Source: Caulochytrium protostelioides
Lineage: Eukaryota; Chytridiomycota; Caulochytriomycetes; Caulochytriales; Caulochytriaceae
DNA: 64,000 nucleotides
Assembly: GCA_003615045.1 (NCBI GenBank)
Contig: ML014129.1
Location: 62,001-126,000 of the forward strand
Direction: 5' to 3'
Shown here: one piece after another, positions 51,868 to 64,000 of the stretch
Position numbering within the stretch: the stretch's first letter is position 1
Layout: each line of letters starts with the position of its first letter
Made by a program: the position numbers and the translations under genes
Notes under the pieces: generated by a model
Seen by the model: only the letters and a program-made list of their open reading frames with translations
What the model was told of the DNA's origin: nothing
Databases searched by the model: none

Positions 51868-54800
51868 TGATGATGATGATGGAGAAGCGTATACTCGCCC
51901 TTCCAACAGCCATTCGCCGCGCCGTGATGTCAACAGCGGTCGCCGACATGGCCGCTCGCGCGGATCCTCACGTGGCCGCCGCGACTACTCGCCAAGCAGC
52001 GCCCTTGATGATGCGACCAACGACGACGACGACGACGACGACGATGATGATAGCACGGCCACAACGCCGACAACGTCGTCTCCTTCCGCAACATCGCGGC
52101 AGCTCAGCACGAGCAACGCGCATCGCACAGCGCTGGCGCACGCCCGCGCCTGGTTCCGGCGCTCCACCTCCTCGCAGCCCTCGTCGCCGCGCCACCACTC
52201 ACCTCACGCCTTCGCGCCCCGCCGGCCACGCTCCATCTCGTCCCTCAGCACCGCCAGCTTCGACGAGACCGGCGCCCACACCGGCGTTATGACCGCGAGC
52301 CCGCGCCGCGGCTTCTGGCACGCCGTCTCCGCCATCCTCTCCCACGCCTCGTCCGCGGACGCCGCGGACGCCGACCGTCGGCGGTCGCCGCGGCGGCCGG
52401 TGCCTACTTCTCCCTCCGCCGCGCGGCCCTCTGCCTCACGTGCGTGGCCTTCCTTCTCACGACCTCATATGTCGACGGTGCCTGAACCGTCCGCGATCTC
52501 GGCCGCGCCGCCGATGCGGACGCTGCCGCCGCCGCCGCCGCCCTCCACACCGCCGCCGTCGGGAGCCGGACATGCGACTTCTCTCCGCGCCACGGCCTGC
52601 GCCGCCGCGACGCGGATGGCGACGCCGCCGCCGATGGCCGCGCCACTTGCACCGGCCGCGGCAGAACGGACGCCGCCGCCCGGCTGGACGTTCCACCGCG
52701 ACCATCACTATCACTCGCTGGTGGGAAACGCGCTCGCGCTCGCCGTCAGCCGCCGCGCCTCCCACCACTCCCGCAAGTCGTTCTCGAGCCGCAACGTTTC
52801 GGGCTCGGGCAACAGCGTCCACAGCACGAGCAGCAGCACCGGCAGCACGCATACGGCACAACCCCCTTACGGAAAGCCTACGACGGCGACGGCGCCTGGC
52901 GCGGCATCGTCGCCGACGGCGATGTCCACCGGCGAGGATGCGCCGCACATCGAGACGAACGGCGCTGCGCTGCGGGCCACGAGTGCCGGTCTGAATCCAT
53001 CCGCCAACGAGGCTCCGCAAGCCTCCTCCCATCCCTCCGCTGCCGCCTCATCGACGGTGGTGTCCACGACGGCGACGGCCCGGCACGCCATGGTAGGCTC
53101 CACGGCCGCCGGAGCCCCTCCGCCGGCCCCCGCCGCTGCTGCTGCGGCTATTTCTCCGCCTCGGCCTTTCCCCGGCTGCACGAGCATCGACGAGGAGCGC
53201 GGTGTCGTGATGACCGTCGCGCCCGACGGCTCCCTTATCTGCGGCCGCGTGCTGCCGCCCGCCAATGGCCGCAAGGGCCGCGTCATCGGCAAGGGCGCTA
53301 CTTGCAGCGTGCGGCTCGTCGTGCTGGAGACCGAAGCCACGACCGCGCTGGTCGCGAGCGCGCCCGACGTCGCCGCGGCGGCGGTGGCTGGCACAGCCGC
53401 GACGGGCCTCGTCGCAGCGAGACCCCCGGCAGCGTCGCCGTCGGCGGCCGCGGCGTCGACCGCGCCGGTGCCGCGGCGCTCGTGGCTCCGCCTCCCGCGG
53501 TCCAAGTCGTCGCAGACGCCGTCGCACGGGCTTCCGGCCGCGGCGCTGCTGCGCTCCGGCCACGACGTGAACGGCCGCTCCGTGGCCCCCGTCCTGCCAC
53601 CCATGACGCTGCTGGGCAACACCGCGCCGTCGCGCTCGTGGCCGGCGACGGTCGCCGGCGACGCGCTGCTCCCCGGGTCACCGGCGGCGTCGCCGGCGGC
53701 TTCGCCGGCCGTCCGCGTGCACAAAACAACCTCGCAGACGGTCTACGCGGTTAAAGAGTTCCGGCCACGGCGCAAGGACGAAACGGCGCGCAACTACATC
53801 AAGAAAGTCACGGCCGAGTTCTGCATCAGCAGCGCGCTGCACCACGCGAACGTCGTCGAGACGCTGGACTTGGTGCTCCAGCGGAACACGCGCGCCGCGT
53901 CGTGCTCCGTATCGTCGCACCATGCGTCGCACGGGGCAGCTGAGACGGCCGTGGGGTCGAGCTCGCTGCATGGCGACAAGTATGGTCTCTCGGACGACGG
54001 GATGGGCATGCGCCGCACCAGCAGTGGGTGCTCCAGCTGCGACTGCGCCGCCTCGCTGTCCTCGTCGTCGCACTACGACGACGGCGCTTCGCGGCACGGC
54101 AAGCCCGTGAATGGCAAGCATGGCAAGCATGGCAAGCACGGCGGCCACGGTAGCGGCCACGATGGCGACCCCTTGTGCTACGAGATCATGGAGTACTGCG
54201 GCGGTGGGACGCTTGATGCCGTGCTGCGCGCGAAGCCGCTGTCGTACTCAGAGATTGCATGCCTCTTTGCCCAGCTCTGCCGCGGCGTGGCGTTTCTGCA
54301 TTCGATGGGTGTCGCCCACCGCGATCTCAAACCCTCGAATCTACTGCTCACTGACGCAGGACATCTCAAGATCGCCGACTTTGGCACCTCCGACGTGTTC
54401 CAGCTGCCGTTTGAGTCGAAGTCCCATCTCTCGCACGGCGTCTCTGGCTCCATGCCGTACATCCCGCCCGAGGAATGGACGTCCGAGAGCTACGACGCGC
54501 GCGAGGCCGACGTGTGGGCGTGTGGCATCGTCTACTACTCGCTCCACTTCACCTCGCTCCCGTGGCGCGCCGCCATCCCGGAGCGCGACGCGCATTACCG
54601 CGCTTACGTCGCCCACCGCTTCCGCCACTTGCCCGTGAGCCCCGTGGAAAGCGGCGGCACCGACGACAGGAGCGCCGTGGCGGCGGCGGCCACCGACGCA
54701 CCGGCCACGTGTGCCCCGCCGCCGCCATCGGCGTCGGCGTCTTCCGCCGGCGAGACGCCGGTCGTTGCGCGCATGACGGCGCCCTCGCGCGCGTTCCTGG

Positions 54801-55204
54801 TGCGCATCCTCGAGCCCGACCCAAAACTGCGCCTCACCGCGACGCAGCTGCTCGTGGATCCGCTCGTGGCCGACGTCGTGGCGTGCTGCGATTCGCTCGA
54901 CGTCGCGGCCAAGCGCTGTGCGGCCGCTGGCGCCGCCGTCGCGACCGGGATGCCGGCGCCTGATGTGGCGCCCGCCGCCGAGCACGCCGCCGCGTCTTGC
55001 GCCGTTGACCGCGGCACAGGCCCCGCATCCACCTCCATCACGACCATGGCGATGTTGGGCCACCACCACGTCATCCTGCCCGGCGACGAAAAGCGCATTT
55101 ACCGGCGGCGGCACCACCCGGGCGCGCCCGTCCACGGCCGCAGCGCCAAGTCCAAGTTCCAGCGCAGGTTTCACTTCAGTATGGGTCTCCGCTCGCACCA
55201 CTGA
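51617..55204 (+). CDS. HAL/NPR-type fungal Ser/Thr protein kinase
   Basis: 1195 residues from ATG 51617. The start is uncertain because the first ~500 residues are low complexity, with two poly-Asp runs and many Ser/Ala/Pro. The kinase domain is at ~555-1085: Gly loop VIGKGATCSVRLVV, Lys motif VYAVKEFRPRRKDE, hinge YEIMEYCGGGTLD, catalytic loop HRDLKPSNLLL, ADFGTSD, and PYIPPEEW for APE. GTSDVFQLPFESKSHLSHG then VSGSMPYIPPEEW is the activation-loop signature of the Hal4/Hal5/Npr1 family, which regulates nutrient and potassium transporters at the plasma membrane. Two large inserts stand out: ~150 residues between the Gly loop and the Lys, and ~90 Ser/His/Gly-rich residues before the hinge. All catalytic residues are present, so it should be active. 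Confidence 0.88.
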
Positions 55205-55920
55205 TGCGCCCAGGGGCCTTGGATGATGTTGTATGATCACCGAATTGACATCCGTGGTCTGATCTGCTGGCCGTGCCCGGCGCAGCGCGGCGCAACGCAA
55301 CGGCTTTTTCTTTGTTGTCGGCGAGATCACGCGGGCACGTTTGCGTGAAGAGGTCGTCGGGTACAAGGCACGGCGGCGGCGGCGACGGCGGGGCCATCCC
55401 CGGCGCGCCGGCAATGAGCGGGCACGGGGGGCGAGCCAGGTGCGGCCGGGCCGGGGCCACCGGAAAGGGGCATGGCCGCGGCGGCGACGGGCGTGGGTGG
55501 CGTGGCGTAGGGAGACGGCCGAGCGCGCCGCCGCCTATGCTGCAGCGCGCCGCGGACCACTGCGGAAGCGAGGATCTGCGACGCGGAACGGCGTATAGCG
55601 AACCACGGCGGCGGCGGCAGCGGTGCGTCGGCTCTCGTCGCGTCAAAGCGGAGAGCTTCCGTACCCAAGAGGACGTGGCGGTCGCGCCGGGGGATGGGAA
55701 CACGCCCATACCACAACGGATGGACGATGCTTCGTTTCAGGTGCACATGGTATGCATCCGATGACGACCGGTGATCCATCGCATCGCACCGCATGGCATC
55801 GCATCGCATCGTCTCCGCCGTCCTCTGGCCAAACTGCCGCCATCTCCGACTTTTTGCGCTTGTGCTGCTGCCGCTTGACCCTGTTCTCCCCGACGACGCC
55901 CACCCGGACCGCTGACCATC
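55205..55920. other. Intergenic region between kinase and SVF1
   Basis: 3' flank of the kinase gene and promoter of SVF1. A GCATC-type pentamer run is at 55776-55812. A plus-strand frame (55273-55764) is Gly/Arg-rich with no domain and is not called. Confidence 0.45.
55776..55812. repeat. Short GCATC pentamer run
   Basis: Imperfect GCATC/GCACC/GCATG units upstream of SVF1, the same motif family as the 27.7-kb satellite. Confidence 0.6.
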
Positions 55921-57409
55921 ATGAGCACAACAAGTAAGCCGCCCTTCGTAATGCGCAGACCGCGTGCTCGTTGATCCGAGCTTCGTTGGCAGACCACGTA
56001 CCCGGACCCGAGAGCCCACCCCGACGACGACAGCGACAGCGACATCAACGACGAGCGTACCGCGTCGTAGGAAAGTCGTCGACGGTCACCCACTTCCACC
56101 TTCACGTGCGAGATGGGCGGTGCGATGGCCAGCATCGCGAGAGGGACATCGATGCGACACCGGGCTCTCGCTGACGATGTCGTGAGTCTGTTTCGTCGAT
56201 GTTTGGCTCTGGGGTCAGGGCGAAGCGAGCATGAGAGACCCGCTCGTCGTTGGCTGTGCGGTGGTCTACTCGGATGCGCCAGCATCGTGTGGGCATGCGC
56301 CTACGACATCGCCGGATGCATGCGCCTCGTGATGCCGTCCCACTCACCTGCTGTTTCTTTGATCTTGTCCAGCGCTGACCAACACCAAGACGAAGCCTGA
56401 GGACTTCGCTTGGGACCAGTCGTTGAGCGGCGCGACGGTCGGCCAGACCTTCTACATTGTGCTGGACAACGGCGATCTGGCCCTGATCCAGTTCGTGTAC
56501 ACGACGATTTCGTGGGCGCAGTGGCAGGTGAACTGCCGCTACTACGACAAGAATGGCACGAAAGGCGAAGTCGCGTCGACGCTGAGCGGCAGCGCGCTCA
56601 CCGTCTCGCCCGACAAGCAGAGCGTCCAGAGCAAGGACGCGAGCATCCTCCGCGGCCCGGATGGCTCCTTCAACATCCACCTCCACCAGGGCGACATCAA
56701 GCTGGACGTGCGTATCGACGGCGACGTCGAGAAGTATGCGTACAAGGTCAACTCGGGACGCAAGAACTTCTACGAGTCCGACCCCACCGCGGGCCACATC
56801 CAGGCCTGCTTCATCTCCAAGATGACCTCCTCCGGCCAGATCGCGGTCAAGGGCAAGCCCTACAACGCGGCCGGCCAGGCGATGCTCGTGTGCGCCGTCC
56901 AGGCTAAGCCGCAGACCTGCGGGCGCTGGAACTTCATGACGCTCCAGAACGAGAAGGATGCGCTCATGATGTACCAGTTCGAGCTGCCCGACCTCTCGCC
57001 CCTTGGCTACCAGTACAGCGTGAAGCGCGAGAACTGGGCGTCCATCGTGCTTGACGGCAAGCAGATCGCTGTCACGGTCGACAACATCGCGGAGCACCGC
57101 GATACCGAGCTCGACAGCTTCTGCGGGTTCCCGGTACCCAAGACGATCTACTACAAGTGGAACGGCACCACGGAGGACGGCAAGCCCGTCACGGCGGAGC
57201 TCTCGGTGCCGCTGACCCACCTCTGCGACAAGATCGACCTGCTGGCCGAGATGCCGTGGATGGTCCGCAAGATCGTCCAGACCCTCATCACGGCGCCCTA
57301 CGTCTACCAGTGGCTTCAGCACGGCAAGGCCACGATCACCGTGGATGGCCAGACTCGCACCATCGAGGGCAACGGCATGTTCGAGACCTGCTTCATGCAG
57401 AATGTGTAA
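55921..57409 (+). CDS. SVF1: Svf1-family survival factor, probably 2 exons
   Basis: The main exon is 56373-57409. It begins in phase 1 after a TTGTCCAG acceptor and reads TLTNTKTKPEDFAWDQSLSG then ATVGQTFYIVLDNGDLALIQ, the Svf1 opening in which an acidic EDxxW precedes the first lipocalin-like strand. Further matches are GSFNIHLHQGDIKLDV, GHIQACFISKMTSSGQI, FVYTTISWAQWQV and the end TIEGNGMFETCFMQN. The only good phase-matched start I find is a 13-nt exon at 55921-55933 (MSTT) with donor GTAAGC, giving 349 residues and a 439-nt intron. Yeast Svf1 is a lipocalin-like protein needed for survival under oxidative and cold stress, linked to ceramide transport at ER/Golgi contacts. The N-terminal amphipathic helix of yeast Svf1 is not evident, so another exon may be missing. 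Confidence 0.82.
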
Positions 57410-57675
57410 AAACGGCTCTTGTTGTCTTAATACCTTTTTTTTTCCTTTCGTCTACTGCGCTCCTCTGGCGCGTGCGCGCACTTCTGGCCTTATATCTGTC
57501 TCCTGGCACGAGGCGTTCTGCATCAGCTCACGTGACCCTCTCGTTTTTTTTTCTCTCACCGCTCGATCGCGCCGCACCTCTAGTTTGAATGGGATTGAAA
57601 AGAGAAAATGACGCGACTCAGCGAAAGACAAGCGTTCCACGCGCCTCCGTTGGGTGCCTGTTGGGGGTACCACAA

Positions 57676-60600
57676 TCAGCCCGAGCTATACTTGGCGAGA
57701 CCTTCGCGGATCTGGTTGAGGAACTGCGGGTAACTCGGCATCTTTTCGTAGCGGTCCTCGACGAGATGGCTGAGGAACCAGGTCTTGAGGCTCGGGTCGC
57801 CGTCTTCGCGCACGATGTACAGGTGCGGCCAAAGCGTCATCTGGCGCATGCGGTCGGCGCGAATCTGGGCGATCAGGTCGCGCACCACGCGACCGAGCGG
57901 CGGCGTCTGCGCGCTGGTTGGCGAGAGCGAGGCTTTGCCGACCTGAACTTGGTCGACCGAGGGACGGTCGAAGAGGGCATGCACGGTCGCCGGCGGCACG
58001 GCCGATCCCACCCAGAGGAAGAGCTCGACGCCGTTGTCGAGCAGGAACACGCCCTGGCGGTCTAAGCGCTCGGAGGAGAGGTTGAGTTGCTTGGGCATCG
58101 GCAGGCGGCCCAGGGCATCTTTGGCCATCGGGGGCTGTGCGTCAGCATCGAGCACGGTGTGCAGCGCGTAGAACTGCGGATGGATCGCCATGGCGATCAT
58201 GTCCGCTGGGAAGACGTAGAGCAAGGCCATCCAGTAGCTCCGCAGGTCCGAGGGAATCGTGGCCGTGTCGCGGAATGCATTCATCTTGAGCAGGCCGAGG
58301 CACAGCAGCGGCAGGAGGCGCAGGTTGGCCGGGGTCAGGAGCTGGCCCGCCTGGCCAGAGCTCGTCATGGACTGCTTGTAGGCGCCGAGGATGTCGATGA
58401 GCTTGTGCTGGATAGCGTCGCGCGCGTCCTCGATCTTGGATGTGAGCGTGCGGTCGACGCCCTTCTTGGCAAGCAGGCTCGCGATGGCGACCTGGTCAGC
58501 GCTCGTGAACACGTCCGCAATGCTCGTCGTGACGTTGAGCGCGAGCGTCAGCACGCGGATGCGGCGCTCGCCGTTGCTGCTCGTGTGCAGAACGGCCGTC
58601 TGGAAGCAAACGAGCGGCGACACGATGGTTTCGGTGAGCTGGCACTCGACAGCGTATGCGTTGTCGGTTGACACGTTCGGCAGCGACAGCAGATCCGTCG
58701 ACCGCAGGAAAAAGTTGCCGTGGAACGCGGTCATCTTGACGCCGCGCGACGCGCGGATCCGCAGCACCGCCTCGAGACCGAGCGCGCGGCCGAGGAAGTG
58801 AGACAGTTCGGTCGTGAACTTGACGGAGTCTTCGGGCCGCTTCGCGTTAAACGCCTTGTAGTAGTACGTCGCGCCGGCCGTGAACTTGGCACACCCGTTG
58901 AGCGTCGCGATATCGGCATAGTCGTTGCTGAAGAGGAACATGTCCACCGAGACCTGACTCGGTGAGCACGTGACCGCAAGGTTCTTGTAGAACGCGGTCT
59001 GTGGGTGCAGCAGGGTCGTTTCCTTGTTAGTGCCCAGCAGCGACACGTCTTCTCGCATCTTGAGCGACCCCTCGCCTGTGTTGGGCAAGCTGTTGCTCAG
59101 CACGATGATCTTGCCGCCGATGGGGCTGATCAGCTTGCGGGCCGCGGTCAGCCCCGTGCCCAGGCAATGGCCCGGATCCGTGTTGTGCTTGAACATCTCA
59201 GGCAGCTTGCCGAGCAGCGACTGAACCTGGCTCATCGACTCGGTGAGGGACACAAGCAAATCATACGGCTGCGGCAAAAACGGGTCCGCGTGGTCACTCA
59301 TCACGAGCATCTGCGGCTCGTTCAGCACCGACGACAAGTTGTAGAACTGCAAGTTGCTGTCGAACGTGATGATCGCAATCTTGGTGCGGTCCTCGGTATT
59401 GGGGATCGACTGCAGGCTGGACAGGATCGCCTTCGATGCCGCCGCGACCATCCCGGACTGAATCGCATTGAAGCTCACATCGATCAGGAACAGCATCACG
59501 ACGGGCTGCGGCGGACGGACCATGTACTCCTGGGGCGCGACGAACTCGACGACGGCGTGCGTCAGCTCCGGGCGCTGCATACGGTCGACGTTCTGGCGCG
59601 TGTCCGGGTTCCAGTCAAAGAACGAGGGGACGTCGTTCGTCAAAAAGCAGAGATTACACTTCCAACGGTGGCCCTGCTCAATAAAAGTGACCCACGGGTT
59701 GATGTACGTGCGGCAGCGGCGGCACCGCACGACCTGCGGCGCGTTGATCACCGGCACCTCTTCTTCGCCAGGCAGCAGCTGGCGATACGGCTTCACGAGC
59801 AAGCCGAAGGGGATCCGCGATTTGTTGAGCACCTGCTGGGTCGTCGGCACCGAGTTGATCGTGCTGCGTTTCCAGACAGGCGCGCAGTTGGACGTAGGGC
59901 TCTGCGACGCCGAACGGCTGCTGGGCAGCGTCTTCTCAATCACGCTCGTCGACGCTTCGAAATCGATTGTCTGTGGCCCGCTCAGCAGGTTCACGTGCTG
60001 GTGGAGCGACTGCGGCGCCGCCAAACTGCCCTGGCTGCCGTAGTAGCTCCCGGCGCCCGCAGGACTACCTGCCAAGCTCGTTTGCGAGAACTGCTGCGTG
60101 AGCTGGGGCATGCCGTACGCCGGCTGACTCGGCTGGCCTGGCTGACCCGGCTGGCCGGGCTGACCGGACTGACCCATAAGGTTGGCGCCCGAGGCAGCAC
60201 GATTGCCCGTGCCGAACGTCGGCACGACGCCAGGTGCCGAGAAGGTGGGCACCGCCGCCGGCTGGAACATTTGATGCTGCGGCTGCTGCGGAAAACCGGG
60301 CTGCGGCGGCTGCATGTTGGACGTCGCTGGGAAGCCGGGCTGGCTGAATGACGGCACGGTCGCACCGCCCACATAGCCAGACGAAGGCGGCGGCGGCTGG
60401 TGTTGTTGGTGCTGCTGCTGGCCATATTGCTGCTGGTGCTGCGACTGCTGGCCATACTGCGGCGGTTGCCGCTGATGCTGGGGCTGCTGCTGATGCTGTG
60501 GTGGCAGTTGGTGATGTTGCTGCGGCGTGTTGGGCGTCACCGGATGGCCGTCAAAGGGATCGACCATCGCCGGGCCGCGGGGCTGCATGGGCGGCATGTT

Positions 60601-62044
60601 CGGCTGCGGGTAGCGGTGGGTTTTACCCTGAACATGCTGCACGGGCGGAGTACCGACGGTCGGCGGGATCGGCGCGTTCGCGACCGAAGCGAGCTGCGGC
60701 ACCTGCGGCGGACGATATGGCGCCGGCGCCTGCGTCGACGGCGCGCCCATGGGCATGGCCGGTTGCGTCTGAGGCGGACCCCGCGGCATGCCGGCCGAGG
60801 CGATGGCGCTGGGCGCCCCGGGCGGGGCCTGGGGCGAGGGCCCGCTGCCGACGGGCTGCGTGGTCATGAGGGGCGGCGGACCGGGGGCCAGGGTGGCCGC
60901 GGGCGCGGTTGGCGTGGCACCCATCGGACGGATGCGCATCTGGTCCTGCAGCGTCGACAGCGGCACATTGGAGCTCGGTGATGACATGGCCACCGACGCG
61001 GGCGATGCCGTCGCCGCGTTCGTGTGCAGCGTCGCGGTGTTCACCACTAATGTGGGCATGCAATGGGACGGGACCAACCAAACAATGAGGTGAGGATCCC
61101 GATATGGCGCGATGGAAGACTATTAGAACAATTGACGCGGTGTTTCACTTACTGGGACGCGACATGCCGACCGAGGCGGCCGAGGCGGGCGGCGGGTGCA
61201 TAGAGCTCGGAGGCATCGAACTCGGCAGGAGGCCTGAGCCTGGCGCACCCATGGGCGGACCCGTGGGCGGCTGCGATGTGGGCTGCGATGTGGGCTGCGG
61301 GGGCGATGTCATGGACACTGATGATGGTGGGCGCGGCATCGCGGATGGCGGACGATACGGCGGCTGGCCGGGTTGGCCGGGCTGGCCGGGCTGGCCGGGC
61401 TGGCCGGGCTGGCCGGGCTGGCCGGGCTGGCCGGACTGGCCGGGCTGGCCGGACTGACCAGGCATGCCCGGTATGCCCGACTGAGCAGGGGGGCCCGGCA
61501 TGCTCGGCATACCAGGCTGGCTAGGCTGCGTGGGCGCCGCAGCGCTCACGGGACGCGGGGGCTGCGATCCCATTGGCATCGGCGGCCGCGGTATGCCGGG
61601 GCCCAGCGGCATCATGCCCTGCGACGACGGCGGCCGCGGCATGCCTTGGCCCGGCGGCGCACCAGGGCCGGCGCCGGGCGGTCGAACGTTCATGGGCGGC
61701 CGCGGCATACCCTGCCCGGGCGGCGGCATGCCCGGACCCCCAGCTGAGGGCGGCCGCGACATGCCTTGGAGCTGCGGGGTACCGACCATACTCGCGGGCG
61801 GCATCCCTGGCATCCACGGACGCGGCTGCTGCTGCGGCTGCGGCGGCGGCTGCGACTGCTGCGGCTGCGATTGCTGCGGCTGCTGCGGCTGCTGCGGCTG
61901 CTGCTGCTGCGACTGCGAGAGGAACGGCGGAGCATGTGATCCCAGGGGTCCCGTAGGCGCGCCGGGATAGCTGCGCGGCGGCGGCGGCCCGCCTCCCTGG
62001 CCGGGAGGAGGCGGATACCCATTCGACGGCGGCGGTGTCGCCAT
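57676..62044 (-). CDS. SEC24: COPII coat cargo-binding subunit Sec24, 2 exons
   Basis: Exon 1 is 62044-61153 and exon 2 is 61046-57676. The 106-nt intron is GTAAGT..TAG, phase 1, and the product is about 1420 residues. Residues 1 to ~630 are Pro/Gln/Gly-rich, with a Gln-Pro-Gly repeat coded by a 9-bp satellite. Then come the zinc finger (CRRCRTYINPW ... WKCNLCFLTNDVP), the vWA-like trunk (PVVMLFLIDVSFNAIQSGM, KIAIITFDSNLQFYNLSS, GKIIVLSNSLPNTGEG), the beta-sandwich and helical domains (SVDMFLFSNDYADIATLNG), and a C-terminal gelsolin-like domain (GVFLLDNGVELFLWVGSAV). Sec24 pairs with Sec23 on ER exit sites and picks cargo by export signals. The folded part is about the usual size. The extra length is the disordered N terminus. 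Confidence 0.95.
61362..61456. repeat. 9-bp tandem repeat encoding Gln-Pro-Gly in SEC24
   Basis: About ten units of GGCCGGGCT (with GGACT and GGTT variants), in frame in SEC24 exon 1. A shorter run lies at about 60130-60170 in exon 2. Confidence 0.9.
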
Positions 62045-63596
62045 GGTGGTCGTCGTCGCGGCGTCAAATAAAGCGTCAGATGCTGTGGATGGGCGTGCGC
62101 GCGCGTCGAGTGAAGTCGGGAGGAGGGCGGCGATAGCGACGAGGGGAGGCAGCGAAGGCGCGAAGCAGAACGATCGATCACGCGATCGATCACAGGGAAA
62201 GGGAAAGCACGCGACAGACTCGCGCGAATCAATGAATCGTATCAGGATCCGCGTGCCGCGACCAGCGTGGAAAAGAAATGGTCTTCGTCAAGCGACGACG
62301 GGACCCGCAAGGCCACGGTGGCACTTGTCGCTGCACCGGCGATGGGATGGGCCAATCGGGAAAATAGGCGCGCAGACACCGGGACGGCACGCTATCGACA
62401 CGATGAAAGAGGGGAACCGCGGGAGGGCTCGCGCGTATGCCGCAGGTCAACACGTGGTCCGTGGGGAGACCCGACCTCGTGGTAGCAGCAGCAGCAGCGA
62501 TGCTCGTGACATCGCTTGTCAAAAGCCGACGCGTCGATAAAGCGAGTTCACCCCAAATCGGAACAAAAGATGACGGCCGAGAAGGGAGGAAGGGGGAGGG
62601 AGCACGGCAAAGCAAGGCCAGGCGAAGGGGGGCACATGCCGTGGACGCGACGCGCAGCAGCCGTCGACTCAGGGCCGCCCCCGGGAAGCCAAAAAAAAAA
62701 TGAAAATTCGCCACACGAATGAACCGGCACGCTCAAGAGGCAAACGACCGTGATCTGGCGTCAAGCCAGCAGCCGAGGTATTCTCAGTATCCTCAGATCG
62801 CTGGTGGTATCCTATCTCTGACGCGGCCGGTCGAGATCGGCGCTAGGATGATCATCGCCCTGGCATTTCAGAACTGCGACATCTTCCTCGGGGCCAGTCC
62901 CCCTTGAACAAAGCACAATGACGTCGACGACCAGATCATCTTGGTCGGCGACATCGGCAGGTCGCGGTACGTTCCGTCATGCGGAATTACGGGACAGTGT
63001 CGAGCGCACACGTGGCAATCGCGGCGGAACGGGCCCGACGAGGGTGCTTTGTTGATACTGTGGCTCACGCCTGGGCCGTCGCGCATTCGGTCACGAATGG
63101 ATCGCCTGTGCGGCTGCGCCACGCGAGCAAGCGGATCTTTCCCATCATCGTAAAAGAGCGGGATTCTCCAGAAGGATCGGCGGGCCTTGAAAGCATATGT
63201 GGCGGATCAGCACGAGACGACGACAACGGGAGCACTGGGTCACTGGGCATGGTGGGCGGCGGGACGAGCGACCGTCGGTGGCGAGTGGAAGCGTCGCATC
63301 GCCGACTCCCGATGCCCGGTCTGTGTCGGCCAATCATGCGTCGACATGATGTCAATAATCCCCACCGCACGAATTCATATTCAGAGTCATAAGGTCAAGG
63401 ATCGGTCGTCATCGATCGGAGACGGGGGTACCACGGACAAGGGTAAAGGAAACGGTGCTTGTGGAACGTGAGCTCTCAAGTAACTCCTTCCAGCTTTCTC
63501 CTCGCCATCCACGTTTCAATCCTGACTTCTGGAGCTTCGGCCTCCTGTCATGGTGCCCCCTCTGCTGACGGCCTGACGCGCGGCCCAGCATGCACC
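62045..63596. other. Intergenic region upstream of SEC24
   Basis: SEC24 promoter on the left. A plus-strand frame from ATG 62979 to 63392 (137 codons, starting MRNYGTVSSAHVAIAAERAR) looks less biased than its surroundings and could be a small gene or exon, but I do not recognise it. A poly-A tract lies at 62691-62700. Confidence 0.4.
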
Positions 63597-64000
63597 ATGC
63601 ACGTGGTCGACTCCCCACGTGCCTCATCGCTGACTCGTGCTTCCGGCAAGACCACGCCCGCCGCGGCCGATCCTGACGCGACGTCGCTGCCCGTCCATGC
63701 CGACCATACTCGGGCCATAGCCTCCGTGACGGACGCATCATCGTGGTGCCGCCCCGGCAACGCGGCGCCCGTCGCGCCATATGGCTGGCATATCGATGGC
63801 GATGATGACGATGAGGGCGACGAACCCCTGACCGAAGCGCTGATCGATGCCCTGGTCGATGAAGAACTCCGCGCGTATGGCAAGAATGGCACCGCTTCGG
63901 CGGCGTTAACGCCGGTGGCTGATGCGGCGGCGTCATTGGCGCCATGGAGACTCGGTGCCGTCGACGAGGGCGCGTCATGGTCGATTCCCGACACGACGCC
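63597..64000 (+). CDS. Partial open frame running off the right edge
   Basis: From ATG 63597 the frame stays open to the window end (134 codons). The product is Ala/Ser/Asp-rich with an acidic patch (HIDGDDDDEGDEPLTEALID) and a helical piece (ALVDEELRAYGKNG). I recognise no domain. It looks like the disordered N terminus of a larger protein. A minus-strand frame over the same bases is also open but is Ser/Ala-rich without structure. Confidence 0.45.
   Translation, partial: MHVVDSPRASSLTRASGKTTPAAADPDATSLPVHADHTRAIASVTDASSWCRPGNAAPVAPYGWHIDGDDDDEGDEPLTEALIDALVDEELRAYGKNGTASAALTPVADAAASLAPWRLGAVDEGASWSIPDTT

Overview
The window is nuclear DNA of a GC-rich, gene-dense, intron-poor eukaryote, most likely a zoosporic (chytrid-type) fungus. 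The fungal signs are a HAL/NPR-type Ser/Thr kinase, an Svf1-family protein, an SRF/Mcm1-type MADS protein and a SNF5 whose C-terminal end is of the type I associate with fungi. A thioredoxin/multi-NDK protein of the flagellar NME8 type suggests a flagellated cell. There are no bacterial operons or Shine-Dalgarno starts. Spliceosomal introns are short (about 105-440 nt, GT..AG). I recovered seven or eight of them by joining reading frames; most lie in the first few dozen codons. The species assignment is inference.

Layout. 0.6-4.6 kb: Trx-NDK protein with a 15-nt microexon. 4.8-5.2 kb: a fragment of a Fanzor (eukaryotic TnpB-like) gene. 5.3-7.6 kb: BAR-SH3 protein. 9-10.7 kb: unknown membrane protein. 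10.7-14.5 kb: no recognisable gene. 14.6-21 kb: an unknown protein, SEH1, mitochondrial uL6m and the MADS protein. 22-27 kb: an unknown secretory-pathway membrane protein and a CDF zinc transporter. 27.7 kb: a (GATGC)n satellite. 28.5-38.6 kb: adenylosuccinate synthase, signal peptidase subunit 2, SNF5 and RPAP3. 38.6-43.7 kb: a lower-GC island with a decayed Fanzor gene, a putative secreted protein and related end sequences in opposite orientation. 43.8-48.9 kb: ATE1 and VPS26, convergent. 49-51.6 kb: an ARP6-like relic and a CAG repeat. 51.6-62 kb: HAL-type kinase, SVF1 and SEC24. The right edge cuts an open frame.

The main discovery is a 454-residue intein inside VPS26, a core retromer subunit. 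It is inserted exactly before the Cys of the conserved GIED|C site. It has recognisable splicing blocks A, B, F and G and a badly eroded LAGLIDADG endonuclease. I know of no intein described in VPS26, though I could not search. The second is the set of Fanzor relics: one nearly full-length pseudogene that still shows its three RuvC acidic motifs, one fragment, and three copies of a conserved sequence at the end of or just downstream of the ORF, which could include the guide-RNA region.

Most genes here are housekeeping and are not functionally clustered. Several belong to the endomembrane system: SEC24 (COPII), VPS26 (retromer), SPC2 (ER signal peptidase), the zinc transporter, the BAR-SH3 protein and Svf1.
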